From Saprospirales bacterium (lineage in GTDB: Bacteria > Bacteroidota > Bacteroidia > Chitinophagales > Saprospiraceae), in assembly GCA_024642645.1 (NCBI GenBank), contig JAHEAS010000014.1, positions 1 to 14,847 of the forward strand: DNA of 14,847 bases, read 5' to 3'. This document shows positions 1-6,384 of the stretch, in pieces; the stretch's first letter is position 1, and every line of letters begins with the position of its first letter. Made by a program: the position numbers and the translations under genes. The notes under the pieces are model-generated. The model saw nothing but the letters and a program-made list of their open reading frames with translations. It was not told the origin of the DNA and made no database searches.

Positions 1-1024
1 GCTTGCCGAAAAGGCCATAGTTGACGGGGTATGGCTGGCGGACCCGGACCTCTGGCCGCTGACCTTCTATGCTAGCCAAAAGCGCCGTTTCTTCACCGCA
101 GATGTATGCACCCCGTGCTTCGATGACTTTGAATTCAAAATTAAAATCGCTGCCTAAAATCGCAGTGCCAGTCAGCCCAGCAGCAGCCAAGTCGGAGATG
201 GCTTTTTTGATGATATCGATGCTCTCCGGGTACTCGTAGCGGATGTACATCACACCTCGGTCAGCGCCTGTCACATAGCCAGCGAGAATGAGACCAACCA
301 GCACCGCAATCGGCTGATTTTCAAGCAGATAACGATCGGAGTAGCTGCCGGGGTCGCCTTCGTCGGCGTTGCAAACGATGTATTTTTGGTCACTTTCTGC
401 CTTGCGGCAACCTTCCAATTTGATGCCGATAGGGAAGCCTGCACCGCCTCTGCCCCGCAGGCCGGAGGCCTTGATTTGCGCTAGCAAATCTTCTGGCGAA
501 GCTGCCAACATTTTTTTGAAATCGGCCCGGATTTCATCGAGGGAAGCGAACGGTTTGGTCAAAATGCCCGCTCCGATTGCCTGCACGTTATACTTATCAG
601 CGAACTCCATTTCTCCATTTCCTCCGCCAAAATGGAGTTTGGCGGCACTTTGGCCGGAGTAGTTGTGACCAGCGTAGTGAAAGGCATTGTTCTCATGGCA
701 GCGGCCTAGGCAGGTCATTTCGCCGATTTCTTCTGCTTTGAAATGCTGGCCCAAATCTGCTTTCAATTTATCCTGTGTACCCGCCACGAGGCAGGCACTG
801 CCATTACAGACATAGACTTTTTTGCCCTTGTTTTCCGGGCGAGTAAAGTCGTAGAAGGTGCTCGCCCCGTAAACGGCGGCATCCCCGACAAGGTATTCTT
901 CGGCCAAACGAGCGGCGTCTTTATTGTTCAGAAAGCCTTCCGCTTCGGTCAGGTTGCCGATGGTTTCGAAGAGGTTGTCGGTCAAGCCCTTTCTGCCGGA
1001 CAAGGCGGTGAGATTCTTTGACAT
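1..1024 (-). CDS. NuoF-like NADH-binding flavoprotein with fused N-terminal [2Fe-2S] domain (partial, C-terminus outside window)
   Basis: The frame is open from an ATG at 1024-1022 to the left edge, giving 341 codons without a stop. Residues about 70-125 form a thioredoxin-like [2Fe-2S] domain of NuoE type, with cysteines C73 and C78 (C-x4-C) and C105 and C109 (C-x3-C, CLGRC). The NuoF part follows: the glycine-rich FMN/NADH-binding motif RGRGGAGFP at 190-198, then YICGEETALL at 307-316. The C-terminal [4Fe-4S] ligands must lie beyond position 1. In this family the subunit oxidises NAD(P)H and passes electrons through FMN to iron-sulfur clusters in the cytoplasm. The fusion resembles HoxF, HndC and FdsB diaphorase subunits as much as complex I NuoF, so the partner complex cannot be named here. 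No nuoE lies upstream; the neighbour there is an unrelated haloperoxidase-like gene. Confidence 0.9.
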   Translation of the reverse strand, partial: MSKNLTALSGRKGLTDNLFETIGNLTEAEGFLNNKDAARLAEEYLVGDAAVYGASTFYDFTRPENKGKKVYVCNGSACLVAGTQDKLKADLGQHFKAEEIGEMTCLGRCHENNAFHYAGHNYSGQSAAKLHFGGGNGEMEFADKYNVQAIGAGILTKPFASLDEIRADFKKMLAASPEDLLAQIKASGLRGRGGAGFPIGIKLEGCRKAESDQKYIVCNADEGDPGSYSDRYLLENQPIAVLVGLILAGYVTGADRGVMYIRYEYPESIDIIKKAISDLAAAGLTGTAILGSDFNFEFKVIEARGAYICGEETALLASIEGQRPEVRVRQPYPVNYGLFGK

Positions 1025-1045
1025 GCGAGATTGATATATTGTTTA

Positions 1046-1061
1046 GGTCAAAACTTTGACC
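1046..1061. promoter_or_regulatory. Perfect 16-bp palindrome upstream of the NuoF-like gene (operator candidate)
   Basis: The sequence ggtcaaaactttgacc has 7-bp arms around a 2-nt centre. It lies 22 bp upstream of the NuoF-like start codon, inside the 90-bp gap after the haloperoxidase-like gene. It is compact and symmetrical like a dimeric regulator site. It could also be a chance palindrome or a weak hairpin in the leader. Just beside it, at about 1063-1072, the minus strand has a near match to the -7 motif with one base missing from the spacer. Confidence 0.35.
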
Positions 1062-1114
1062 GCCAAATTAGGCAATACTTTGAATTTGCGCAGCAAGAAA
1101 AGCCGTTCAATTTG

Positions 1115-2479
1115 CTACTCAAAACTTGACACCCCCATTTCTGCTATTTTCTTTCCAATAGACAGCCCGAGGCGGGTACCCTCATCGCAGTCCATGCGGT
1201 AGTGAACACCAAGGGAAATACGGGAGGAAGCGTTCTCAAAAGCCATTTCGTAGAAAGAATGGAAGTGGCGGGGTTTGCCCTTGAACTCCAAACGATTTTC
1301 GTGGGTGCGGTCGGTAAGTTCAAACTGCTTTCCATAAAGTTGCGTGAGCACCTCGGCGGCGGCGGCAGAAACCATTGCATGGCCAGAGGGGTACGATGGA
1401 TGGGAAGGCGTGTGCACGATGGGTCGCCAGTCCCGCTGAATAACCCGCCGGATGAAAGTTTCAGGTCGTAAAAGGTTGTAGCGGTATTTGGAAATCCAGC
1501 AGGCCACCGTCGCATCAGAGAGTGCTACGCCGAGGCGCAAGTATGTTTCGAGCGCCTTGGCTGGGGAGGGCTCCTCCAACAGTACCACTTGGTTGGCGAT
1601 GGAAACCCAACGGCCCGCAGAGGTGGCGGTAAGGCCAGGCAAGTCATCACTCCAATACTCTGCAACCCATTGATTTTCAGGCGACAAAGGTGAGTTCATG
1701 GTGTAGATTTCCAGTGCCTGTACGTAGTACGGCGACTGAGATTCCATCGAAAACGGCGGTGGCGGAGTGGCAATAAATTCATTGGGATTGATGGCAAAAC
1801 AGCGAACCTTCCCCCAGTGCGGCAGCAGGGGCGGCATGGGGAAATCATCACAGGGTTGCCATGCAGAATTGGAGGTTGGTGGCTTGAAGCGGTCGTCGTA
1901 AATATGTAGGTAGGCCATGTGGCCAACCGTGTCTGTGGCCGACCAGTCATACATGGCCAACGCCATTTTTTTACCAAAATCAGCAGAAGCACGAAAGGTG
2001 GCAGAGTCGGTGTCGAGGCGCAGCTTTGCTGCCCAACTTTCTTCCAAATCTTTTCTTTCTTGTTCAATATTGCGAGGAGCAAAAAGGAAGAATTTTTGAA
2101 AAATATTACTGTAACAAGCATTGAGTACGGTGGGCAAATGAAGCTGTTGGCCGGGCGGTGTTTCGGGAATACGCAACCCCTCAAAGTGTGAGGTAAAAGA
2201 CTGTCCAGCTTGGTCGCCAAGCATGGGTCGGGCAGCCTCCCAAGCAGCCAACCCCGAATACGCATAAATGCGGGCGGCAATGGGTTCCCGGTAGCCCTCA
2301 CATTCTTTTTCGGCTTTGAGGGCGTGTTCATGCCAATCGAGGATTATGGCCACGGCCGGGTCGAGGCGGCCAAGCGGTTTTTTACCCGAAAAAAAGCCAC
2401 GCCACGCTAGCAGTGCCAACACAAATGCAACCAGCACCGCCAAAACCAGTATTGTTTTATTCTTCCCTACATTATTCAT
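1115..2479 (-). CDS. Vanadium-dependent haloperoxidase-like protein (PAP2/vanadium haloperoxidase superfamily), membrane-anchored
   Basis: This 454-residue protein has a hydrophobic segment at about 8-27 without a lipobox cysteine, so it is probably anchored in the inner membrane with its catalytic domain in the periplasm. The C-terminal half carries the full vanadate/phosphate signature: K331-x6-R338-P339, PSGH at 364-367 and S419-R420-x5-H426-x3-D430. H367 matches the catalytic acid/base histidine and H426 the vanadium-ligating histidine of known enzymes. W328 sits at the place of Trp350 of Curvularia chloroperoxidase, and H360 at the place where bromoperoxidases have His. The family oxidises halides with peroxide, but related members are acid phosphatases and the substrate is unknown. 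The ATG at 2479 lies 2 nt after the histidine kinase stop; a TTG at 2485 overlapping that stop is an alternative. The tight spacing suggests co-transcription with the two-component system. Confidence 0.88.
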   Translation of the reverse strand: MNNVGKNKTILVLAVLVAFVLALLAWRGFFSGKKPLGRLDPAVAIILDWHEHALKAEKECEGYREPIAARIYAYSGLAAWEAARPMLGDQAGQSFTSHFEGLRIPETPPGQQLHLPTVLNACYSNIFQKFFLFAPRNIEQERKDLEESWAAKLRLDTDSATFRASADFGKKMALAMYDWSATDTVGHMAYLHIYDDRFKPPTSNSAWQPCDDFPMPPLLPHWGKVRCFAINPNEFIATPPPPFSMESQSPYYVQALEIYTMNSPLSPENQWVAEYWSDDLPGLTATSAGRWVSIANQVVLLEEPSPAKALETYLRLGVALSDATVACWISKYRYNLLRPETFIRRVIQRDWRPIVHTPSHPSYPSGHAMVSAAAAEVLTQLYGKQFELTDRTHENRLEFKGKPRHFHSFYEMAFENASSRISLGVHYRMDCDEGTRLGLSIGKKIAEMGVSSFE

Positions 2480-2481
2480 TT

Positions 2482-3855
2482 TCAATCATTTATCATTGGA
2501 AACTCTAATCGAAACACCGTTCCGGTAGGCTCAAGGTTGGAGACTTTGAGTTCAATCCGATGCAGTTTCACGATGCTGTCCACCAGTGAGAGTCCGACGC
2601 CACTACCCTTGACTTTGTCGGTCTTGGGGCTACGGTAAAACGGCTCGAAGACCAGCGGCAGTTCGGCTTCTGGGATTCCAGGCCCTCGGTCCTGTATCTC
2701 GATAGCGGGATTGCCTTCCGCCAAAAAAAACAGTCGAACCTTGACGTGGTGGTCGGGGCTGTACTTGCACCCATTGTCCATCAGGTTGGTCAGCGCTGTG
2801 CGAAGGAGATGGTCGTTTGCCTTTACGTAAAGAAGGGCTTCGTCCTCCGGAAGATTGACGATTTCGAAGTTGATTTTGTAATCGGGATGCGATTTGAGCA
2901 GGGCTGCTTTTGCTTGCCACACGGCCTCGTCTATCCTGATTTTTTCAAATTCCACCTGCTGGCCGCTGGCCGTGATTTTGGCCAGTTGCATCAGCTTGTC
3001 TGAGACAAGGTTCAACTCTCGGGTGTCGTCCAGCACAGATTGCAGGGTTTGTCGGTACTCGGCCTCTGTCCGGTCATTTTGCAGAATGATTTCTATCTGC
3101 GAAATGATGACTGTGAGCGGGTTTTTCAGCTCGTGGGAAATGTTCGAGAGAAAGAGTTTTTGGGCATTGAAGGCCGTTTGGAGTCGGTCGAGCAGCCGGT
3201 TAAAAGTGATGACAAGACGAGCCAATTCGTCATTGTTCCTGGAGGTTTCGAGCCGACGGTTCATGTCGCTGGGCAGCAGGGCGTCCACTTGGTTCATGAT
3301 TCGACTGACGGGGTCGAGTGCTTGTCCGGCAAAAAACCACCCACCGATGGCGACCAATAAACAGGTAGCACAGAACACCATTACGAGAATGCGGGTCAAT
3401 TTTGCGAGCGCTTCCGGTTTGAAGATAGCTTCCGCAATGACCACATAACGCTTACCAGATGCCCCTTCATGGCTAGTCCCGATGGCACTGTATCCATTGT
3501 GCTGAAACCGGCACTCTCCCATTTTGCGTATCTCGGTGAGGGTGGCAGGCTTGAAATCGGCAGGTGAGGGGTTGAAGGTGTAAATCCGCCGGTTTTGATC
3601 GTCGTAAATTGAGATATTTTCGGTGAAAGGGGTGAAAGACTTGGTGGCTGGCGTGTTTGGCACCTCCTGCAAACCATCTCGTTCCAACCTGTTCATTGCC
3701 ACCGATACCGTAAGGTTTGCCTTGGAGCGCAGATTTCCAAAAAACTCCTGCTGCAAATGGCTTTTAAACTGGAAATAAATAATGAGCATCGCCGCCAGCA
3801 TGATGCTTGCCACAATGAGCATGAACTGCAATGTCAGGCGGGTTCTTATCTGCAT
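2482..3855 (-). CDS. Two-component sensor histidine kinase (HAMP, HisKA, HATPase_c)
   Basis: This 457-residue inner-membrane kinase has transmembrane segments at about 12-28 and 153-175, bracketing a roughly 120-residue periplasmic sensor region that I do not recognise. A HAMP linker follows at about 176-228. The H-box reads SHELKNP with phospho-acceptor H241. The ATP-binding domain shows the N-box (N357 to N361, NLMDNGCKYS), the G1 box DRGPGIP at 389-395, the F-box FEPFYR at 403-408 and the G2 box GSGVGLSL at 417-424. All catalytic boxes look intact. It should phosphorylate the response regulator encoded just upstream (113-bp gap), and it is followed within 2 nt by the haloperoxidase-like gene. 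The signal sensed is not evident; the neighbours make an oxidant, halide or oxyanion cue conceivable, which is inference. Confidence 0.95.
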   Translation of the reverse strand: MQIRTRLTLQFMLIVASIMLAAMLIIYFQFKSHLQQEFFGNLRSKANLTVSVAMNRLERDGLQEVPNTPATKSFTPFTENISIYDDQNRRIYTFNPSPADFKPATLTEIRKMGECRFQHNGYSAIGTSHEGASGKRYVVIAEAIFKPEALAKLTRILVMVFCATCLLVAIGGWFFAGQALDPVSRIMNQVDALLPSDMNRRLETSRNNDELARLVITFNRLLDRLQTAFNAQKLFLSNISHELKNPLTVIISQIEIILQNDRTEAEYRQTLQSVLDDTRELNLVSDKLMQLAKITASGQQVEFEKIRIDEAVWQAKAALLKSHPDYKINFEIVNLPEDEALLYVKANDHLLRTALTNLMDNGCKYSPDHHVKVRLFFLAEGNPAIEIQDRGPGIPEAELPLVFEPFYRSPKTDKVKGSGVGLSLVDSIVKLHRIELKVSNLEPTGTVFRLEFPMIND

Positions 3856-3858
3856 TTT

Positions 3859-3955
3859 TTTAAAGGAAAAAGGAAAAAGATTAAAGGAAAAAGTGAGCAG
3901 TAAACTGCTTCAAAAAGCCATGTTCGCCTCGCTGCTCTAGCCTTTTTCCTTTAAA
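3859..3955. repeat. Inverted/direct repeat cluster with hairpin potential between response regulator and kinase genes
   Basis: The 15-mer tttaaaggaaaaagg at 3859-3873 is matched by its exact reverse complement cctttttcctttaaa at 3941-3955. A second direct copy, ttaaaggaaaaag, lies at 3881-3893. A small palindrome, agcagt-aa-actgct, sits at 3896-3909. In the minus-strand transcript the outer arms would form a 15-bp stem ending 3 nt before the kinase start codon. The second copy could compete for the same partner arm. It may regulate kinase translation or simply be an interspersed repeat. Confidence 0.6.
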
Positions 3956-3968
3956 TTTTCTCCTGCAA

Positions 3969-4649
3969 TCAATCCTCCTCCTTCAGCACATAGCCAAGGC
4001 CGAACATGGTATGGATGAGTTTTTTGTCAAATGGGCGATCGAGCTTGTTGCGCAGGTAGCTGACATAAACTTCGATGACGTTGGTACCAGTGTCAAAATT
4101 GATGTCCCAAACTTTTTCGGCGATTTCGACCTTGGACACTACCCTGGCCTGATTTCGAATGAGATATTCCATTAGTGCAAATTCTTTGGGCGTCAAATCC
4201 ACTTTTTTGCCGCTCCGGTGGCAGGTCTTGGCGTCGAGGTTCATTTCGAGGTCGGAAAAGCTGAGGATAGTTTTGGGCAGGGTACCCTCCTTTCCCCTGC
4301 GAGCCAATGCACGGATGCGCACGAGCAGTTCCTTGAACTCGAATGGCTTTACCAAGTAGTCGTCGGCACCTGCCTCAAATCCGATGACTTTGTCGTCGGT
4401 GGCACCCATGGCGGTGAGGAGCAATATTGGCGTTCTCACTCCGGCATCGCGCAAACATTTAACCAATTCGAAGCCCGTCATCTTGGGCATCACCACATCC
4501 GAAATGATCACGTCGAAATTGCCCGCTTCCGCAATCCGTTTGCCGGAAAGCCCATCGTAGGCGTACTCAACCACCATTTGGTGCTCTTCGAGCCCTTTTT
4601 TAAGAGACTGAACCGTCTTCACTTCATCTTCCAATATTAGTACTTTCAT
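3969..4649 (-). CDS. Two-component response regulator, OmpR/PhoB family
   Basis: The 226-residue protein has a receiver domain (1 to about 118) with the acidic pocket E7/D8, phospho-acceptor D51 (ISDVVMPKMTG), switch threonine T79 and conserved lysine K101 followed by P102. A winged-helix DNA-binding domain of Trans_reg_C type follows at about 127-223. It shows the usual DLTPKEFALMEYL segment, a recognition-helix region near TNVIEVYVSYLRNKLD and the C-terminal wing LIHTMFGLGYVL. Length and layout are typical of the family. It is first in the minus-strand run regulator, kinase, haloperoxidase, and faces a divergent haloperoxidase paralogue across a 211-bp intergenic region, an obvious place for it to bind. 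Confidence 0.96.
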   Translation of the reverse strand: MKVLILEDEVKTVQSLKKGLEEHQMVVEYAYDGLSGKRIAEAGNFDVIISDVVMPKMTGFELVKCLRDAGVRTPILLLTAMGATDDKVIGFEAGADDYLVKPFEFKELLVRIRALARRGKEGTLPKTILSFSDLEMNLDAKTCHRSGKKVDLTPKEFALMEYLIRNQARVVSKVEIAEKVWDINFDTGTNVIEVYVSYLRNKLDRPFDKKLIHTMFGLGYVLKEED

Positions 4650-4685
4650 ATATCGTCAGTTCATCTCACATGAAAGAATCAAGTC

Positions 4686-4693
4686 TATATTTG
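4686..4693 (+). promoter_or_regulatory. Candidate Bacteroidota -7 element (distal) for the plus-strand haloperoxidase-like gene
   Basis: tatatttg is a perfect match to the Bacteroidota -7 motif TAnnTTTG. It lies about 168 bp before the start codon at 4861. No clear -33 TTTG/TTG partner is visible at the expected distance, so activity may need an activator. The motif has six fixed bases, so a chance match is possible. Confidence 0.3.
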
Positions 4694-4766
4694 CCCAAAT
4701 CAAATTTTATTCGTTTTCTAAGTTATTTTTTATCCACAAAATAAGTATAAAAGCGAGAAGTGGCGG

Positions 4767-4774
4767 TAGATTTG
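4767..4774 (+). promoter_or_regulatory. Candidate Bacteroidota -7 element (proximal) for the plus-strand haloperoxidase-like gene
   Basis: tagatttg is a second perfect TAnnTTTG match, 86 bp before the start codon at 4861, within the 211-bp divergent intergenic region (4650-4860). No good -33 box is seen. A weak -33 box is compatible with a promoter activated by the adjacent OmpR-type regulator, but that is inference. No perfect motif was found on the minus strand for the regulator gene. Confidence 0.35.
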
Positions 4775-4860
4775 CAACGCATTTTGTACACCGGACAATT
4801 TGCTCGCCTCTGCTCACTCCAACTACGTAGCTATCTTTTGAAAGATAAAATGATAATCCT

Positions 4861-6240
4861 ATGATTTTTTTGAGAAACACCTTTGCTGTACTCTGCAGTT
4901 TCTTATTGGTTTCTTTTCTTTTTTCTTCTTGTGTAAAAGATGAAGAAACAACAGTGGCAACTACTGCTGACTATGACGCAGAAGCCTCCCTGAAATGGAA
5001 CCAAATGTTCCTTGACGTGGAGCGTTACTCGCCCGGCTACCGCCCAGGCCCAGGTCCACGAGCGCTTGCGTACATGGGCTTGGCCGCCTATGAGGCCTGC
5101 GTGAAAGGCATGCCCAAATACAATTCCATGCAAAGCCTCTACCCTGGCTTGGTTATTCCAGAAGTAGAAAAAAATGCCACTTACCACTGGCCAACTGTCG
5201 TACATTTTGTTTACGAGGATTTGATGCACAAGTTCTTTCCTAATCCGCCCAGCGATATGTACACCCGCATGTCGGCTCTGGAAAACAGCCTTGAGGATAA
5301 GTACCAGGCAGTCACCAACAACAAAGTTTATGATATCTCAAAAGCTTATGGGCTAGCCGTAGCTGATGCCGTTTGGGCTTGGTCGAAAACCGATATCGGA
5401 GCCCATGACGCTTATCTGACCCCCTTTAGCACTTACGATTGGCAAACGCATTACGACAGCCCCGGCGATTGGGTGCCTACCCTTCCCGGCCCAGGCAAGC
5501 CGATGTTTCCTTACTGGGGCAATGCCCGCACTTTTGCACTTTTGCCAGCCGACAAGCTCTGCAAGGCGCCGCTTCAATACAGCGAATCCCCAACATCTGC
5601 CCTTTACGCCCAAGCACTTGAGGTGTTCAACGCCATCAATGACGACAACTGGGAGGACGGCCATTGGATCGGCCAGTTTTGGAGCGATGATTTTGTGAAT
5701 TTGACATTTGGACCTGGCTCACGCTGGGTTTCCATAGCCAACCAAGTCATTTCAAAAGAAAACCCCAGCCTCGAAACGGCGCTGCTCACCTACGCTAAAT
5801 TGGGCATTGCGCTCAACGATGCCGCCATTGCCTGCTGGCATTCAAAATACCTCTACAATTTCGAACGCCCCGAAAGTTATATCAAGCGGTTGATAGACCC
5901 GAACTGGGAACCAGCCCTCAACAACCCACTGACAGGTGAGACAGGCGTCACGCCATCATTCCCTAGCTACCCTTCCGGCCACTCGACCATGGGCGGCGCA
6001 GGCGCCGAGGTGCTCACCAATGTCTTTGGCAACCATTTCGGTATGCTGGACCGCTCGCACGAGGGCCGCACGGATTTTCAAGGTACTCCCCGTTTTTTCA
6101 ATAATTTTTATGAAATGGCCCAAGAAAATGCCCTGAGCCGCATACCTCTCGGTGTCCATTTCCGAATGGATTGCGAGACGGGCATTGACCTCGGCTACCT
6201 CTGTGGGCGGCGGGTGAACAACCTGCCTTGGAAAAAGTAA
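4861..6240 (+). CDS. Vanadium-dependent haloperoxidase-like surface lipoprotein (PAP2/vanadium haloperoxidase superfamily)
   Basis: This 459-residue protein begins with a lipoprotein signal peptide ending FSSC, with lipidated C24. The next residues, C-V-K-D-E, match the lipoprotein export signal CxK(D/E)2 that sends Bacteroidota lipoproteins to the outer face of the outer membrane. The active-site signature is complete: K329-x6-R336-P337, PSGH at 371-374 and S426-R427-x5-H433-x3-D437, with W326 three residues before the lysine. F367 occupies the site of Phe397 of fungal chloroperoxidase, whereas the paralogue at 1115-2479 has His there. The two proteins share long stretches such as RWVSIANQV, YWSDD/FWSDD and FYEMA-ENA-SRI-LGVH-RMD. 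Halide oxidation with peroxide is likely but phosphatase activity cannot be excluded. The gene is monocistronic, ending at a strong terminator. Confidence 0.9.
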   Translation: MIFLRNTFAVLCSFLLVSFLFSSCVKDEETTVATTADYDAEASLKWNQMFLDVERYSPGYRPGPGPRALAYMGLAAYEACVKGMPKYNSMQSLYPGLVIPEVEKNATYHWPTVVHFVYEDLMHKFFPNPPSDMYTRMSALENSLEDKYQAVTNNKVYDISKAYGLAVADAVWAWSKTDIGAHDAYLTPFSTYDWQTHYDSPGDWVPTLPGPGKPMFPYWGNARTFALLPADKLCKAPLQYSESPTSALYAQALEVFNAINDDNWEDGHWIGQFWSDDFVNLTFGPGSRWVSIANQVISKENPSLETALLTYAKLGIALNDAAIACWHSKYLYNFERPESYIKRLIDPNWEPALNNPLTGETGVTPSFPSYPSGHSTMGGAGAEVLTNVFGNHFGMLDRSHEGRTDFQGTPRFFNNFYEMAQENALSRIPLGVHFRMDCETGIDLGYLCGRRVNNLPWKK

Positions 6241-6281
6241 GGGACTTGCCGAAAGACGGCAAACCCCACGATGATATTTCA

Positions 6282-6314
6282 AAAAAAGCACATGGAGCGT
6301 CCATGTGCTTTTTT
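6282..6314 (+). terminator. Intrinsic terminator of the surface haloperoxidase-like gene
   Basis: A perfect 15-bp stem (aaaaaagcacatgga, loop gcg, tccatgtgctttttt) lies 42 bp past the stop at 6240. The T tract makes it a textbook Rho-independent terminator, and the A tract on the other arm would let it work in both directions. A second small hairpin, gttttgc-ttc-gcaaaac, follows directly at 6315-6331. Confidence 0.9.
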
Positions 6315-6384
6315 GTTTTGCTTCGCAAAACGCCCACTCAACCTCCTCGGTAGCTAGAGCGTTTACAAAAACCATGTTGAAAAT

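Noticed and set aside
369..1021. Two plus-strand frames in the first kilobase (369-662 and 743-1021)
   Set aside because: Both are antisense to the NuoF-like gene, whose iron-sulfur and nucleotide motifs are unmistakable on the minus strand.
2483..2485. TTG overlapping the kinase stop as start of the haloperoxidase-like gene
   Set aside because: An ATG two codons downstream is more likely; the difference is only two residues, and TTG cannot be fully excluded.
2894..3448. 184-codon plus-strand frame
   Set aside because: Entirely antisense to the histidine kinase, with serine/arginine-rich translation typical of a shadow frame.
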